Source: Mrakia gelida | Lineage: Eukaryota; Basidiomycota; Tremellomycetes; Cystofilobasidiales; Mrakiaceae | Assembly: GCA_024345305.1 (NCBI GenBank) | Contig: BRON01000004.1 | Coordinates: 1,302,001-1,366,000 of the forward strand | Direction: 5' to 3' | DNA length: 64,000 nt | Program-made: the position numbers and the translations under genes | The notes under the pieces: generated by a model | Seen by the model: only the letters and a program-made list of their open reading frames with translations | What the model was told of the DNA's origin: nothing | The model's database searches: none | Part shown: one piece after another, positions 1 through 9,850 of the stretch | Numbering within the stretch: position 1 is the first letter of the stretch | Layout of the letters: each line of letters starts with the position of its first letter

Positions 1-1518
1 GGCGTAGTGCTCGACGATTTTGATCGTCGGATGATTCAACGCGCTCTTAGGACTGAAGATACAACGAGGAGGCAAGCCAGACGAGAGAAAGAGAATTAGA
101 GATATCTCGTCTTCCTGAGTTGACTACATTTCGAGAATTTCAGGAAGAGGAAAGCGAGACTCAACGAGTTGAAGTGATTCGCTGCAGAGCGACGGGAACC
201 AAAAGGACCAAACGACTTCAGCTAACTGCAAAAAGACGAACAAGACTCTTATACTGACCCGCACAAGCGAATGTGTAGATCTCGAGCTTTGTGCCGAGGA
301 GAGAACCGAATCCGTGTCAGTTACATCTCAACCGGGCGAGATTCGAGAACGACGCGTCGACGCTTTGCGTACCTTTTGGAAAGCAGCCTGCGAGCAGAAA
401 GATAGCACACGAGTCAGCTCGTGAGCCCTGGCTTCATACGAAGAGACGCTTACCTCTGGAAGATCAGCGAGAAGCCAGTCGATAACGAAAGAAAGAATGA
501 TGGCTCCTTGCGAATGAGCGACAACGACGACCTTCTTCTTCTTCTCGTTGAGGAGAGCGTCCTTGATCTTGGTGTACAAGAGAGGTACGGCGTCCTGGGT
601 CCCATAAATCCACTGAAAGAGCAAAAACCATGGAGTGGAAGGGAAAGGGCGAAAGAAGCGTAAGCGAAGGCGTCGAAGCTTGGATCATCGACTCGCGTCG
701 ACAGAAGAATCGAACCTCTCTCTGCAGCAAACACTCGATCAGATCGAAGAAGAGTCCATTCGTCTTGTTGTGGATTCCAGTGACGTTTCGCTTGAAGCTG
801 TGACACACCAAGAGGATCAGTCGAAAGGAAAGAAGGTCAGCTCCGCGTCAAACGCGAGCGATGAAGGTTTGCAGACGGCACGTACATCTCTGAAAGCATG
901 TCGACGTTGGACTGACACCAGATACGTCCCGTACAGACTCCGTTGATGTACAACTGTGTCGTAACGACGAGCAGAAGAAGGCAGTCAGCTCCTTCGCAGA
1001 CGACCGATGGAGTTCGTTCGACTCGAGCTCGAGCTCACCCAACTCTCCTCTCGATGCATCTCCTTCTCGTCCCAATCCTTCTCGGGTTTGATGATAGCAT
1101 ACGGATCCGAGCTCGCAGCCGAACTCCACCAGTGCTGAAATTGGAACACTCCGATCCAAAGCCCAATCCAAGCTCCAACCCAAACAGCCGGGACGACGAA
1201 GGAAAGGACGATGGCGCCTGCTGAAGCGACGAGCGAGAGAACGGTGAGGACGAAGAGGTTGAAGATCGCGAGCAAGTTCTTGGGGTTGGAGATGATGGCT
1301 AGCTCGTGCTGAGGAGAGGTAGGAACGAGGGGGAGGAGGATGTGAGGGACGAAGAAGAGATGGCCGAAAAGGAGTCCGACGTCCTGGAGGAAGAGGGTGA
1401 AGGGGGACGAGCGGTAGGAGAAGGATTGGACTTGCTGTGTAGATAGGAGGGATAAGTGTACGAGTCAGTTCATTGCGAGGAGAGAGAATAAACGAGAGGA
1501 AGAACGGACAGAAACCAT
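1..1518 (-). CDS. Membrane-anchored alpha/beta-hydrolase family protein, 3' end cut by the window edge
   Basis: This is a multi-exon minus-strand gene that continues past position 1. In the region read by eye (about 1280-985) the protein has a hydrophobic stretch with two likely membrane helices (AIFNLFVLTVLSLVASAG, then AIVLSFVVPAVWVGAWIG). A hydrolase-like part follows with the blocks LYINGV, GIHNKTNG, FDLIECLLQRE, YGTQDAVPLLY, the nucleophile elbow VAHSQGAI (AHSQG instead of the usual GHSQG), LEIYTFACAG and IKIVEHYA. The conserved blocks resemble an uncharacterised fungal serine-hydrolase family; substrate and role are unknown. The reading frame is intact in the visible part. The first exon may hold only the initiator Met at 1516-1518, followed by a weak GTTTCT donor, so the start is uncertain. 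It lies about 310 bases downstream of a damaged paralogue on the same strand. Confidence 0.6.
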
Positions 1519-1825
1519 GTTGAAGTGGGGTGGTGGTGAGGAGCCGAAGAGGGAGGAGGAAGTTCGGGAGCTCGACAAGACCCGTTTTCGGAGGCTTTTC
1601 GCAGAAAAAAACGAGTCTCGAGTCCATCAGACGAGTAGATAGCAAGAGGAACTTTCGCTTGACACGAGGCTGCATAGTCATAGGAAAAGAAGGTACGAAA
1701 ATCGAGAGCAAAATCGAGAGCCGTCGTCGTCAACTGATCCGTCACCAACACAGGCAGCACGCCTCTCCTCCTCCTCCCACGTATGTCCAAAGCTTCGATG
1801 TCCTCCCTCGAGTTGAGTAGAGAGG

Positions 1826-3845
1826 CTAGTTGTTGTTCTGAGGGGTCAGCGACTGGAGGTAGTGCTGAGCAAGTCGCGTCGAAGAAACCGGCAGACAAGA
1901 ACGACGCGAGAGAAAGGGTCAGTCGAGCGAGATGTTTCTCGATGAACGAAGTTATCGAAGCTGGAGTGGAAATAAGAGCTGACCTGATTAAGAAGATGGC
2001 CGAAGCTGTTGTTTCGCATGAAGACTGAGGCGAAGGAGCGAGGGAAAGAGAGAGACGCGAGCGATCTCGACTCGACGAACGAAAGATGTCGAGAGCAGAG
2101 AGAAATTACGGACTCACGTTCCCCATAGAACCTCTCGTGATCCTCTCCAGCTCCGTAAGCATCTCCGTCAGTCGTCCTCCAGGCCAGGACTCCAATCTGA
2201 GCGACGTAATCGTTCTTGTTGACGAAGTGCTCGACGACGGGAAGGATCCGCTTTCCGTGCGAGTTGAGAGGTCTGGGTGGGAGGGGAGATGACGAGATGG
2301 CGTAGTCAGTGGATGTCAGGCGGTCCAAGAAGAGCGAGATTTCGGGCCGCGTCAAGAGAGGAAGCCCACGAGTTGAAGTGTGTCGCTGTGAAAGTCGAAA
2401 CGCGTCGAAATACAACAGCGAGGAGACGATTCAGTCAGCTTCTCCGTAGCGCTCGAGCAAACGAGTTGATACAGGCAAGTATACATACCAGCTGAAGCGA
2501 AGGTGTAGCATTCGAGGTTCTCGCACGAGGAAGAACGAAGATCATCGTCAGCGTGAAAGCTCGAAACGGACGCGTCGTCGAAACTCGATCTCCTGACTCA
2601 CATCTCTCAAGGTCTTGGTCTGCGGCGATGGTGGAGATGAGCTCATCAGCCTCCAAACGCTCTAGTTACACCTCCTTCCTCGTCTTACTCACCTTCGACG
2701 TATCAGCAATCAACCAGTCAACGACGTGGGTCAGAATGATCCCGCCCTGCGACTAACCGATAACCACGACCTTTGTGATCTGAGGGTTCTCAAGAGCGGC
2801 AGCGACCTTCTTGTAGAGGAGAGGAACTGCGTCTTGGGTGCCGTAGAGCCACTTCAAAGGCGAAAAGCGAAAAGAAAGCACAAGTTCAGAGCTCAGCACG
2901 TCGACGCGTCTCGTTTCGTTCCGTTTGTTCCCTTCAAGAGCCCTGTACTCACTTCTCTCTGGAGCATGCATTCGATGAGATCGAAGAGGATGTCATTCGT
3001 CTTGTTGTGAGATGACGGCTCGTTGGAAGCTGAAACGAGCAAAAGGAAGGACGAGATGGTCAGCCCGAACGAGTCGGACGAGATGAAACGAGACGAGGCG
3101 AACATGGTAGAAAGCATGTCCACGTTAGCTTGAGCTCAGTGGCGATCCGTCGCGATCCCGTTGATGAAGATCTAAGAAGAAGGAGAAGAAGCAGTCAGCT
3201 TCCCCGTCGAGGTGGAAGCACAAAGAAGAGACGAACGAACCCAAACCTCGTTCGGATGCTTCTTCTCCAAAGTCTCCCTCTCCGTCGCATAAACGACCCC
3301 CTTCTCCCTCCCCGTCTCCCAGAACTTTAGCCCACCCTCATCCACCCACTTATCAACCCAGAAGAACGCGTACCAGCCCGCGACCCAGAGCGCGACGGAC
3401 GCGAGAGGGACGGGAGTGAGGAAGCAGACGACGACTCCGCCGAACGCGACGATGGAAGCGGCGAGGAGAACGAGTTGGCGAAGCATGGAGATGACGTTCC
3501 CGAGCCTGGAGAAGTTCATCTCGTAAGAAGGGAGGATGGGGAGGAAGGGGTCCGTGGAGAAGAGAAGCTTTCGAATGTCGGAGTACGGTAGGTTCTTCCA
3601 GAGGAGCGAGACGTCCTCTTCGAGGAGAAGGAAGGGACTCGCTCGAAAGGATGAGCCGAGGTTCTGTTCGCCTTGAGATTGGGGGAAGGCGGAAGCGGCG
3701 TAGAGGCCTTGGGACTGGTCGGTGGGCTGGAGAGGCGGAAAGAAGGGAGAAAGAAAAGGGAGGTCAGCTTGACCGTCGGTCGCGTCGAGCGAGGTTCGAC
3801 TCGAAAAGAGTTGGAGGGAATGCGAGGAGAACTGACCGTCTCCAT
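1826..3845 (-). pseudogene. Decaying tandem paralogue of the membrane-anchored hydrolase, two in-frame stops
   Basis: The gene reads as a full-length homologue of its downstream neighbour: start Met at 3843-3845 (METPTDQSQG after splicing), two membrane helices near 3480-3370, then IFINGIATDRH, NVDMLSTMF, FDLIECMLQRE, YGTQDAVPLLYKK, LECYTFASAG, VVEHFVNKNDYV and GHLLNQ spliced to HYLQSLTPQNNN and a TAG at 1826-1828. Splice sites and frame are kept throughout. Two sense codons are replaced by stops: TGA at 3136-3138, directly after the TDRH block where the family expects Trp, and TAG at 2753-2755, immediately before the nucleophile serine of the G-x-S-Q-G elbow. Either one removes the catalytic serine from the product. 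The intact splice sites suggest recent inactivation. Sequencing error at two sites is the main alternative. Confidence 0.75.
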
Positions 3846-4474
3846 GGTAGACTGATGGGAAAGGGAGAGGAGGAGAAGAAGATGGTGGTCAGGAGTCAAG
3901 AAGGATTTCGTGCTCGATTCTTTTGAGCTGACTCGAGTTCTTGGCCGAGCGAATGAACAGCTTCGTCCTTCTTCGGACGCGTCGACCTGTCCACCGGCCC
4001 TCCTCACGTAGAACTCCTCCTTCATCCTTCTTCCTCCCCCTACGCACTCCCACCCCCTTTCTTCCAAGCCCTACTCACCTGGTCCAACCTCTCCTCCAAC
4101 GCGTTTCAACCTCCTCGCTCCTCCGTCCCCACCTCTCGCTCTCGCTCTCTTCACCTCTCCCTCGACTCAAGATCAAAATCGCATAGCATGGGCATCGCAC
4201 GATAAACTAGGGGTGTGTAGGTAGGTGGAAGCACGAGCACGATATGTACGTAGGTAGTTAGAGTCGAGTTGAGTCGTCGAGGGTCGAAAAGAAAGGGTCG
4301 TCGCGTCGGGAAAACGAAAACAAACTGAAGAAGAAGGGGGTCGTGAAAACAGGAGCAGAAGTAGTGAACAGAATAAGAGAAAATGAAGAAAGGAACAAAT
4401 CTAGTTATGAAGGGATACAACGCGAACGAAGAACAGAAAAGAGGGGAAAGGTTGGCGGGTTGGGTTGGGTTGTT
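3846..4474. other. Intergenic region, no gene seen
   Basis: About 630 bases lie between the start of the damaged hydrolase and the stop of the next minus-strand gene. The stretch is pyrimidine-rich on the plus strand (about 3990-4150) and contains only overlapping low-complexity reading frames. It probably holds the promoter of the hydrolase and the 3' tail of the upstream gene. I see no RNA gene or repeat. Confidence 0.5.
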
Positions 4475-6387
4475 TTAGTGTTGACGAACTCGGATCCTCT
4501 TCCCCTCCCTCTCATCCTCACTCTCCCTGTCCTCCTCTTCCCAAACCTTCTTCTCCCTCCTCGGCTTTTCCTTCGCACTCCCACTCTGCAGCACCACCCC
4601 TCCCTCTCTATCCCCATCACTCTCAATCTCATCCTCCTCCTCCTCATCCTCCATCACCATCCTCTGCACAGGCGTCGCCTCCGGACCCCTGCCCTTGTTC
4701 TTCCTCTTCGGCGTACTCGCTCCAGCGAACAGGAGTCTCGGTTTCGGCGCGAGGGAAGCACCCTGGGGGGCATCGTCGTCCTCGTCCGACTCGGCTGACG
4801 CGACGGGGAAGAGGAGACGCGGGTGAGGGTTCGAAGGAGGCGAGTAGTCCGGGTGGTCGATGGGTTTGGAGGAGCGTTGGTCGTTGATGGTTGTGTGAGG
4901 GGGAGGGGAGAGGGAAGGGTCGTTGTAGTAGGGGTTGGCGAAGAGGGTTTTGACTCCACGGCTAGTAAAACGAAACCAAACGAAACGAAGAAGGGGGGGA
5001 GGGGAGGTTAGTTTCGACGCTCCGTTGGTCTTCTCGCGCACGGGTCCTCCTCAGAATCGAGAAGGAACGGGGTGAAACGATGCTACTCACAAAACGTAAC
5101 CCATAGTCTCCTTCTCCTGAATCTCTCCGACCCTCTCCTTCCTCGCTCCACCAACCAGTCCCTTCCCGACCAAACCCATCCCCTCGAGGAAAGGGTTGCC
5201 CTCCTCCCAGATCGGCCCTCCAACAGCCTGCTTCTGAGCGTGACTCCTCTCGGTAGCTATCGCCATAGTCGATCCTTTGCGAGCTCCTCGTCGAGAAGGA
5301 CCCAGCGCGTCGAGGTGTTTGCGAGGGTGCTGAGGTTGATGGTTGGTGTTTCGGATTCGATGCGAACGGGCAGGAGGAGCGGGTGGTGGGAGGGGAGAGA
5401 ACTGACTTCCTTCTCCTTCGACGTTGGTATTTGAGGAGGAGGCGGAGGCGTGGTGGGAGGTGGAGTGGTCGTAAGGGTGGGTTGAGGAGGAGGACGCGGC
5501 GTGGGAGGAGGTGGAGACGAGGAAGGGATTGAAAGGGTTGGAGGTGGACGAGCTGTGGGCATCCTCTTCCTCCTCGATGGTAGCGGGTGGGATGAGACCT
5601 CCTTCCTCCATTGGAGCAGCCAGCTGAGAAGCGAAGGTAGGACGACGTTTTGAGTTTGGAGGGGAGGTTGAACGATGATGAACGGGAGAACGGGAACCAA
5701 GCCGGACGTCGCGAGTTCGAGGAGGAGTCGGAAGGCTAAAGAACGAACAGAAAGAGGCGAAAGTGGTATGTCAGTAAAGCTGAGAGTGCAAAGAAGATTC
5801 TCGTAAAGAAGGGAAGAGCGGATGGGTTGATTTGTGGGTAGGAGAAGAGGAAACGTCGCAAGGGAAGGAGAAGGGAGTCTCACTCCCTCCTTGACCTCCA
5901 CGACCTCCTTCTCTCTGCCTCCTGCCTGCTGAGCTCTACTCAAGATCGTTCGACCCTAGTAGCCTCTCCGGCAGCCCTCCCTCCTCCCACATTCGTCGAA
6001 CCAACTCCAACCTCATTCCTACAAGAAGAAGCGGCCCAGCACGTCCCCCCTCCTCCCTTCCCAATCGAGCTCCCTCCTCCTTCTCCTTCCCTTCCCACCT
6101 CACTCCCCTCTCTCCCCACTCTCCCAAATCAAAACAATCACAATCAGAATCGAGCTCTTCACTCACCTGGACTCAGTCTTAGTCTCCCTCAACCCGTTCT
6201 TCCCCATCCTCGTCCGCGGAAGCGTCCTCGGACACTCGTCCAGATCCATCGCGTTCGCCGTCTTTGAAGAACCAGCTTCGTCCTGGCCAGCAGGTCCGCC
6301 TTTGCTTGGGTGGGGGTGGGAGTGATGGGGGAAAGAGGATGATGAAGACTCGGCGGGAGGGGAATAGGGAGCTAAGAATCCAGACAT
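4475..6387 (-). CDS. Unrecognised Ser/Pro-rich acidic-tailed protein with possible CDK sites
   Basis: Exon 1 starts at 6387 (MSGFLAPYSPPAESSSSS) and ends near 6170 at AG/GTGAGT. A second clear coding stretch begins near 5735 after a CTTTAG acceptor, reading SLPTPPRTRDVRLGSRSP, and continues through KRRPTFASQLAAP, a long Ser/His/Pro-rich region, IWEEGNPFLEG and KETMGYVF. It then splices (near 5088 to about 4965) to RGVKTLFANPYYND, an acidic stretch and the stop at 4475. The roughly 430-base gap between the first two exons may hold a further small exon. The best-looking conserved segment is the NPFL to FANPYY region. The TPPR and TPKRK motifs look like cyclin-dependent kinase sites, which hints at cell-cycle regulation, but that is inference. 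I do not recognise the family. The protein is predicted to be largely disordered. Confidence 0.5.
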
Positions 6388-6603
6388 CGTCTCGTCTTTT
6401 TGAAGGGAAGGAGAAGGGGTGGGAGGGTGGATGGGTGGAGGAGAGCGAGGAGAAGTTGAACGAACTTCAAGCCATCTCTTTCATTTAAAAAACGCGTCGA
6501 GTTTCACGCGTTTCGAAGAGTGAAAATTTAGAGATGGAGAGCTCATAGGTCGTCATCGTAAATCATAGGTAAGCTGAGCTGAGGGAAAAAGCGAAGGCCA
6601 AAT

Positions 6604-8871
6604 CTAATCGTCGATAAGGATGGAATCCTGCTCGTTCGTCCCTCCTCCGCCCCCTCCTCCTCCTCGCGAACGTTCCTTGTTTCGATCCGATTTGGGGTTC
6701 TTGACGATTAGGTCGTGTTCCACCCTGCCAACGCAAGTCCGAAAGAGAGGGAGACGAGGAGTCAGTGAAGAGAGAGGACGGGAAGGAAAGGTGGGTGGGT
6801 AGGAGGGAGGGTGAAGGAGGAGACGGTCGAGCTCACATCGCCATCCTCAAGATCGCTCGCTGAGTGGACGCAACAGCCTTCTCTCCGTCCTTCATCGCGT
6901 CGTGGAAGAGTTTCGATCGAGGATCTTCCTTTCGTGCTCGGAGAACCTGCGAACAAATCAAGCGAGGGAAGAGGTGCTCAGCTTCTGCGAAAGGACGAAA
7001 GCGAGAGCGAACGACGCGTTGCAGAGAGAAGAAAACGGACCTTGTTCGGCAGATCCACCCTTCCATCGATCTCCCCACTCCCAACCAGCTCGATAACCAT
7101 CCTGAGCACCTCGTCCTCCTTCATTCCGAACGCAGTCCCCATCCTCGAGAGCTTGACGGACTCGAACGGCTGGAAGTACTGGATGAGCGCTCGTCGACGA
7201 ACGGACTGGGTGAGATTGGCGAGGTGGTGGGCGAGATGGGGGGTTAGGAGATGGCGAGACTGCAAGCACGCGACGAAAGAGATTTAAGGATCAAGAAGAG
7301 AAGAGGAGTCAGTGAAAGAGAAGAGGGAGAGACGCGCGAGGTGAAGAGAGTCGCGAAACTCACCGAATGAGTTTCGAGAAGATCGAGGGCGACCTTGTAC
7401 TTTCCCTCGACGAACGAATCGACGATTTCTCGAACGTAGGACTCCTCGTCGACGAAAGCTCGGAAGGATTCGTTCCCCAGGAGTTCGGACTTGAGAGCTG
7501 ATCGTCGAAGAGTCGCGACGGCGCACAACGATCCGTAGATGGCGAGTTCCGAGGGTGAGATGACCTGTAAACGAACGGAACCCGACATCAGCTCTGCCGT
7601 CTTCAACGTTCCAAGCAGGTTCCCCATCGTCAAACTCGCAGAAAGCCTTCGTCGAACTCACGGTCTTCGCCCAACTCCCCAACTCTCCCTTGACCTGCAA
7701 GAACTGCCTCGCCGCCTGCTCGTACAACCCCTGTCCCAAACTACTCAGCGCCCTCGCCACCTGAAGTCTGGTCGTCGTGATCTTCCTCTCCTCCTCGACC
7801 CTGGCGATCTCCTCCTCTCGAGCTCGAGCCTGAGCGGCGGACAGAGGGATGGAAGGGTTGGCGGATCCGTGGAGGAGGGAGGACTGAGGTCGTTCCAAGG
7901 CGGCTTCGGCTTTGACGATGTAGGTTGGGATTTGAAGATAGGCGTGGAGGGTGATATCGACCTGAGAAGAGGTGTCGAAAGGGTGTGAGCTTGGAAAGGA
8001 GATGGAGGGAGGGAGGGAGGGAGGAGGGAAACTGACCTCGATGATGGACATACACATCTCGAGCATTTGTTGACCTGTAGAGTTGAACTCTCGAGTCTTG
8101 ACGAAGGACTTGAGAGCTCCTTGAGGGTCGCCGCACTTGAGGTAGAGCTTGGCTAGGTCGACGTGACACATCTGTGGGAGGAAAGGCGAGTGGAGATGGG
8201 AAGAAGGAGGAGAGAGGGTCAGCTCGAGCTCGCTCCTTCCACCTCGCCATCTCCCTTTTTCTAGCAGTCCCCCGTCCTTTTTCCTCCGGCAAAGCAAGTA
8301 TGGATGAACGCTTACCCTTATGCTCTCCTTGATCAAGTTGGCCTGAACTGTCTTGAGTTCTGTCTCTAGCTTTTCGAACTCTCCTCTTTGGATGGAGCTG
8401 ACCTCCCTCCTCCAGGAATCGTGAGCGTCTCCGCCGAAGGTATCCCAGAGTCCAGAGTCGTAGGTTTCCGCCTTGACAATCGGAAGAGCGATTGCTGAGA
8501 TTTTGGATCTTAGGGAAGGGACCGAGTTGTAGATGAACGCAAGTCGAGTGAGAAGAGCTCGTCCTGAGGGAGGAGAGGTGAGGTGGAGACGAAGAGGTCA
8601 GCTTCCGTCGTCGTGTGAGAGCTACAGAAGCGAGAGGGATGTATGTTTGCTTACCTGTGAACTGGTTTACGATGAGATCTACGTCGAATGGATGTTGTTC
8701 GTCCACGTTTACGATTTGATGGGAGGAGTAGACTCGTGAAGATGGAGCTGGAGCAGAGAACGACGACGTGCTGTTCCCGTTCAAAGCAGAGGGAACAGAA
8801 GAAGAACTACCTCCTCCGTTGGTCGAGTGGGTGATGGAAGCCATAAGAGAATCCTCGTCGAAGGAATCCAT
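6604..8871 (-). CDS. CSN1: COP9 signalosome subunit 1 (PCI-domain protein)
   Basis: CSN1 is the scaffold subunit of the COP9 signalosome, which removes Nedd8 from cullin-RING ubiquitin ligases. The start is MDSFDEDSLMASITHS at 8869-8871. A conserved N-terminal block (DVDLIVNQFTGK) precedes helical-repeat exons: WDTFGGDAHDSWRREV, the MCHVDLAKLYLKCGDPQGAL block, and DITLHAYLQIPTYI. The C-terminal PCI domain contains RALIQYFQPFESVKLSRM and GEIDGRVDLPNKV, which line up with the RALIQYFSPY and SARVDSHSKI blocks of animal CSN1. It ends with a short Gly- and Asp-containing tail at TAG 6604-6606. The gene has about nine exons. It shares a 138-base promoter with the divergent gene at 9010. Rpn7 (proteasome lid) is the close relative to exclude; the PCI block fits CSN1 better. 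Confidence 0.85.
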
Positions 8872-9009
8872 CTTGAGAGAGAAGGAAGGGAAGGAGAATG
8901 GAAGGGGAAGGAGATGGAGGTGGAGGTGATCAACTTCGCTTTCGACGCTTCCCTTGCTTTCGTTTCGCCCTCTCGTCTTCGCCCTCCCGACCGCATCTTT
9001 CACTCAAAA

Positions 9010-9764
9010 ATGTTCACGCCCAAGTACGCTCAACCCTTCACCCTCGCGGACGCCCTCAATCTCGATCCATCAGTTATCACAGAAGGTCAGTCTTTCTCCC
9101 TCGATCTTCCTCTCCCCTCCTCCACGACTCGGAGCTCACCAAGCTCTCCTTCCCTTCCCTTCTCTCCTCTCCTCCCTTCGCAGAGATCACCCGTCTCCAA
9201 AACTCTCTTACACACCTTCGGGCATCGAATATCTCGCTACTGCAGTACCTCTCGGACGAAGGAGAAGACCAAGATCTGAGGGAGAGCGTCCAGGAGAACG
9301 AGCTCACAATGTTCGTTCGCTCCTTCTTTCTCGCCCTCACCTCTCGTTCACCCTCGAAACTTATTTGTTCTCCCCTTCTCGTGTGATGTAGAGCCTCCCA
9401 AGAAGAGCGTATCGACATGCTCCGAGCAGCTCTCGCATCTAAAATAGGCGTTCGAGCAGACAACTCGCACTACGCTCCCCTCCCTTCCCTCGGACCTTCA
9501 GCCTCCATCACCACACCTTCTTCTCGACTCCCTCCTACAACAACATCAACCTCCAACCCACCACCACCACCACCCACTTCATCATCAGCACCTCCTCCTC
9601 CACCACCCGCATCGCCACCAGGTCTCCCCCGTCCGTCCTCGCTGGGTCCACCACCAGGCTTTCCTCCCCTCTCCTCCGCGACGACGAACGCGTCGACACC
9701 AGGAGGGAACGGATCTATACCGGCGGTGGCGGGGGAGGAAGACGACGATGGAGTATATCTATGA
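9010..9764 (+). CDS. Small coiled-coil protein, candidate Tma17/Adc17-type proteasome assembly chaperone
   Basis: Three exons (9010 to about 9085, 9182-9308 and 9391-9764) give a protein of about 180 residues. The first 80 residues contain an amphipathic helical segment: ITRLQNSLTHLRASNISLLQY, an acidic turn, then ESVQENELTIASQEERIDML. The same order of features (E-x-x-NSI-x-HL-x-x-SN, an acidic linker, SVRENE, ERVDALE) is known in yeast Tma17/Adc17, a chaperone that helps assemble the proteasome base. The assignment rests on this short pattern alone. The second half is a Pro/Ser-rich low-complexity tail with long proline runs, ending GEEDDDGVYL, unlike the acidic tail of the yeast protein. 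It is divergent from CSN1 and convergent with CDC37. Confidence 0.5.
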
Positions 9765-9850
9765 GCTCCTTGATGTCTTGCTCTCTTTCGGCGTTGCGAA
9801 ACGAAAAGGTTCGGGAAAGTCGTTTCATTGAGATCTCGTTTCGCGTTTCC

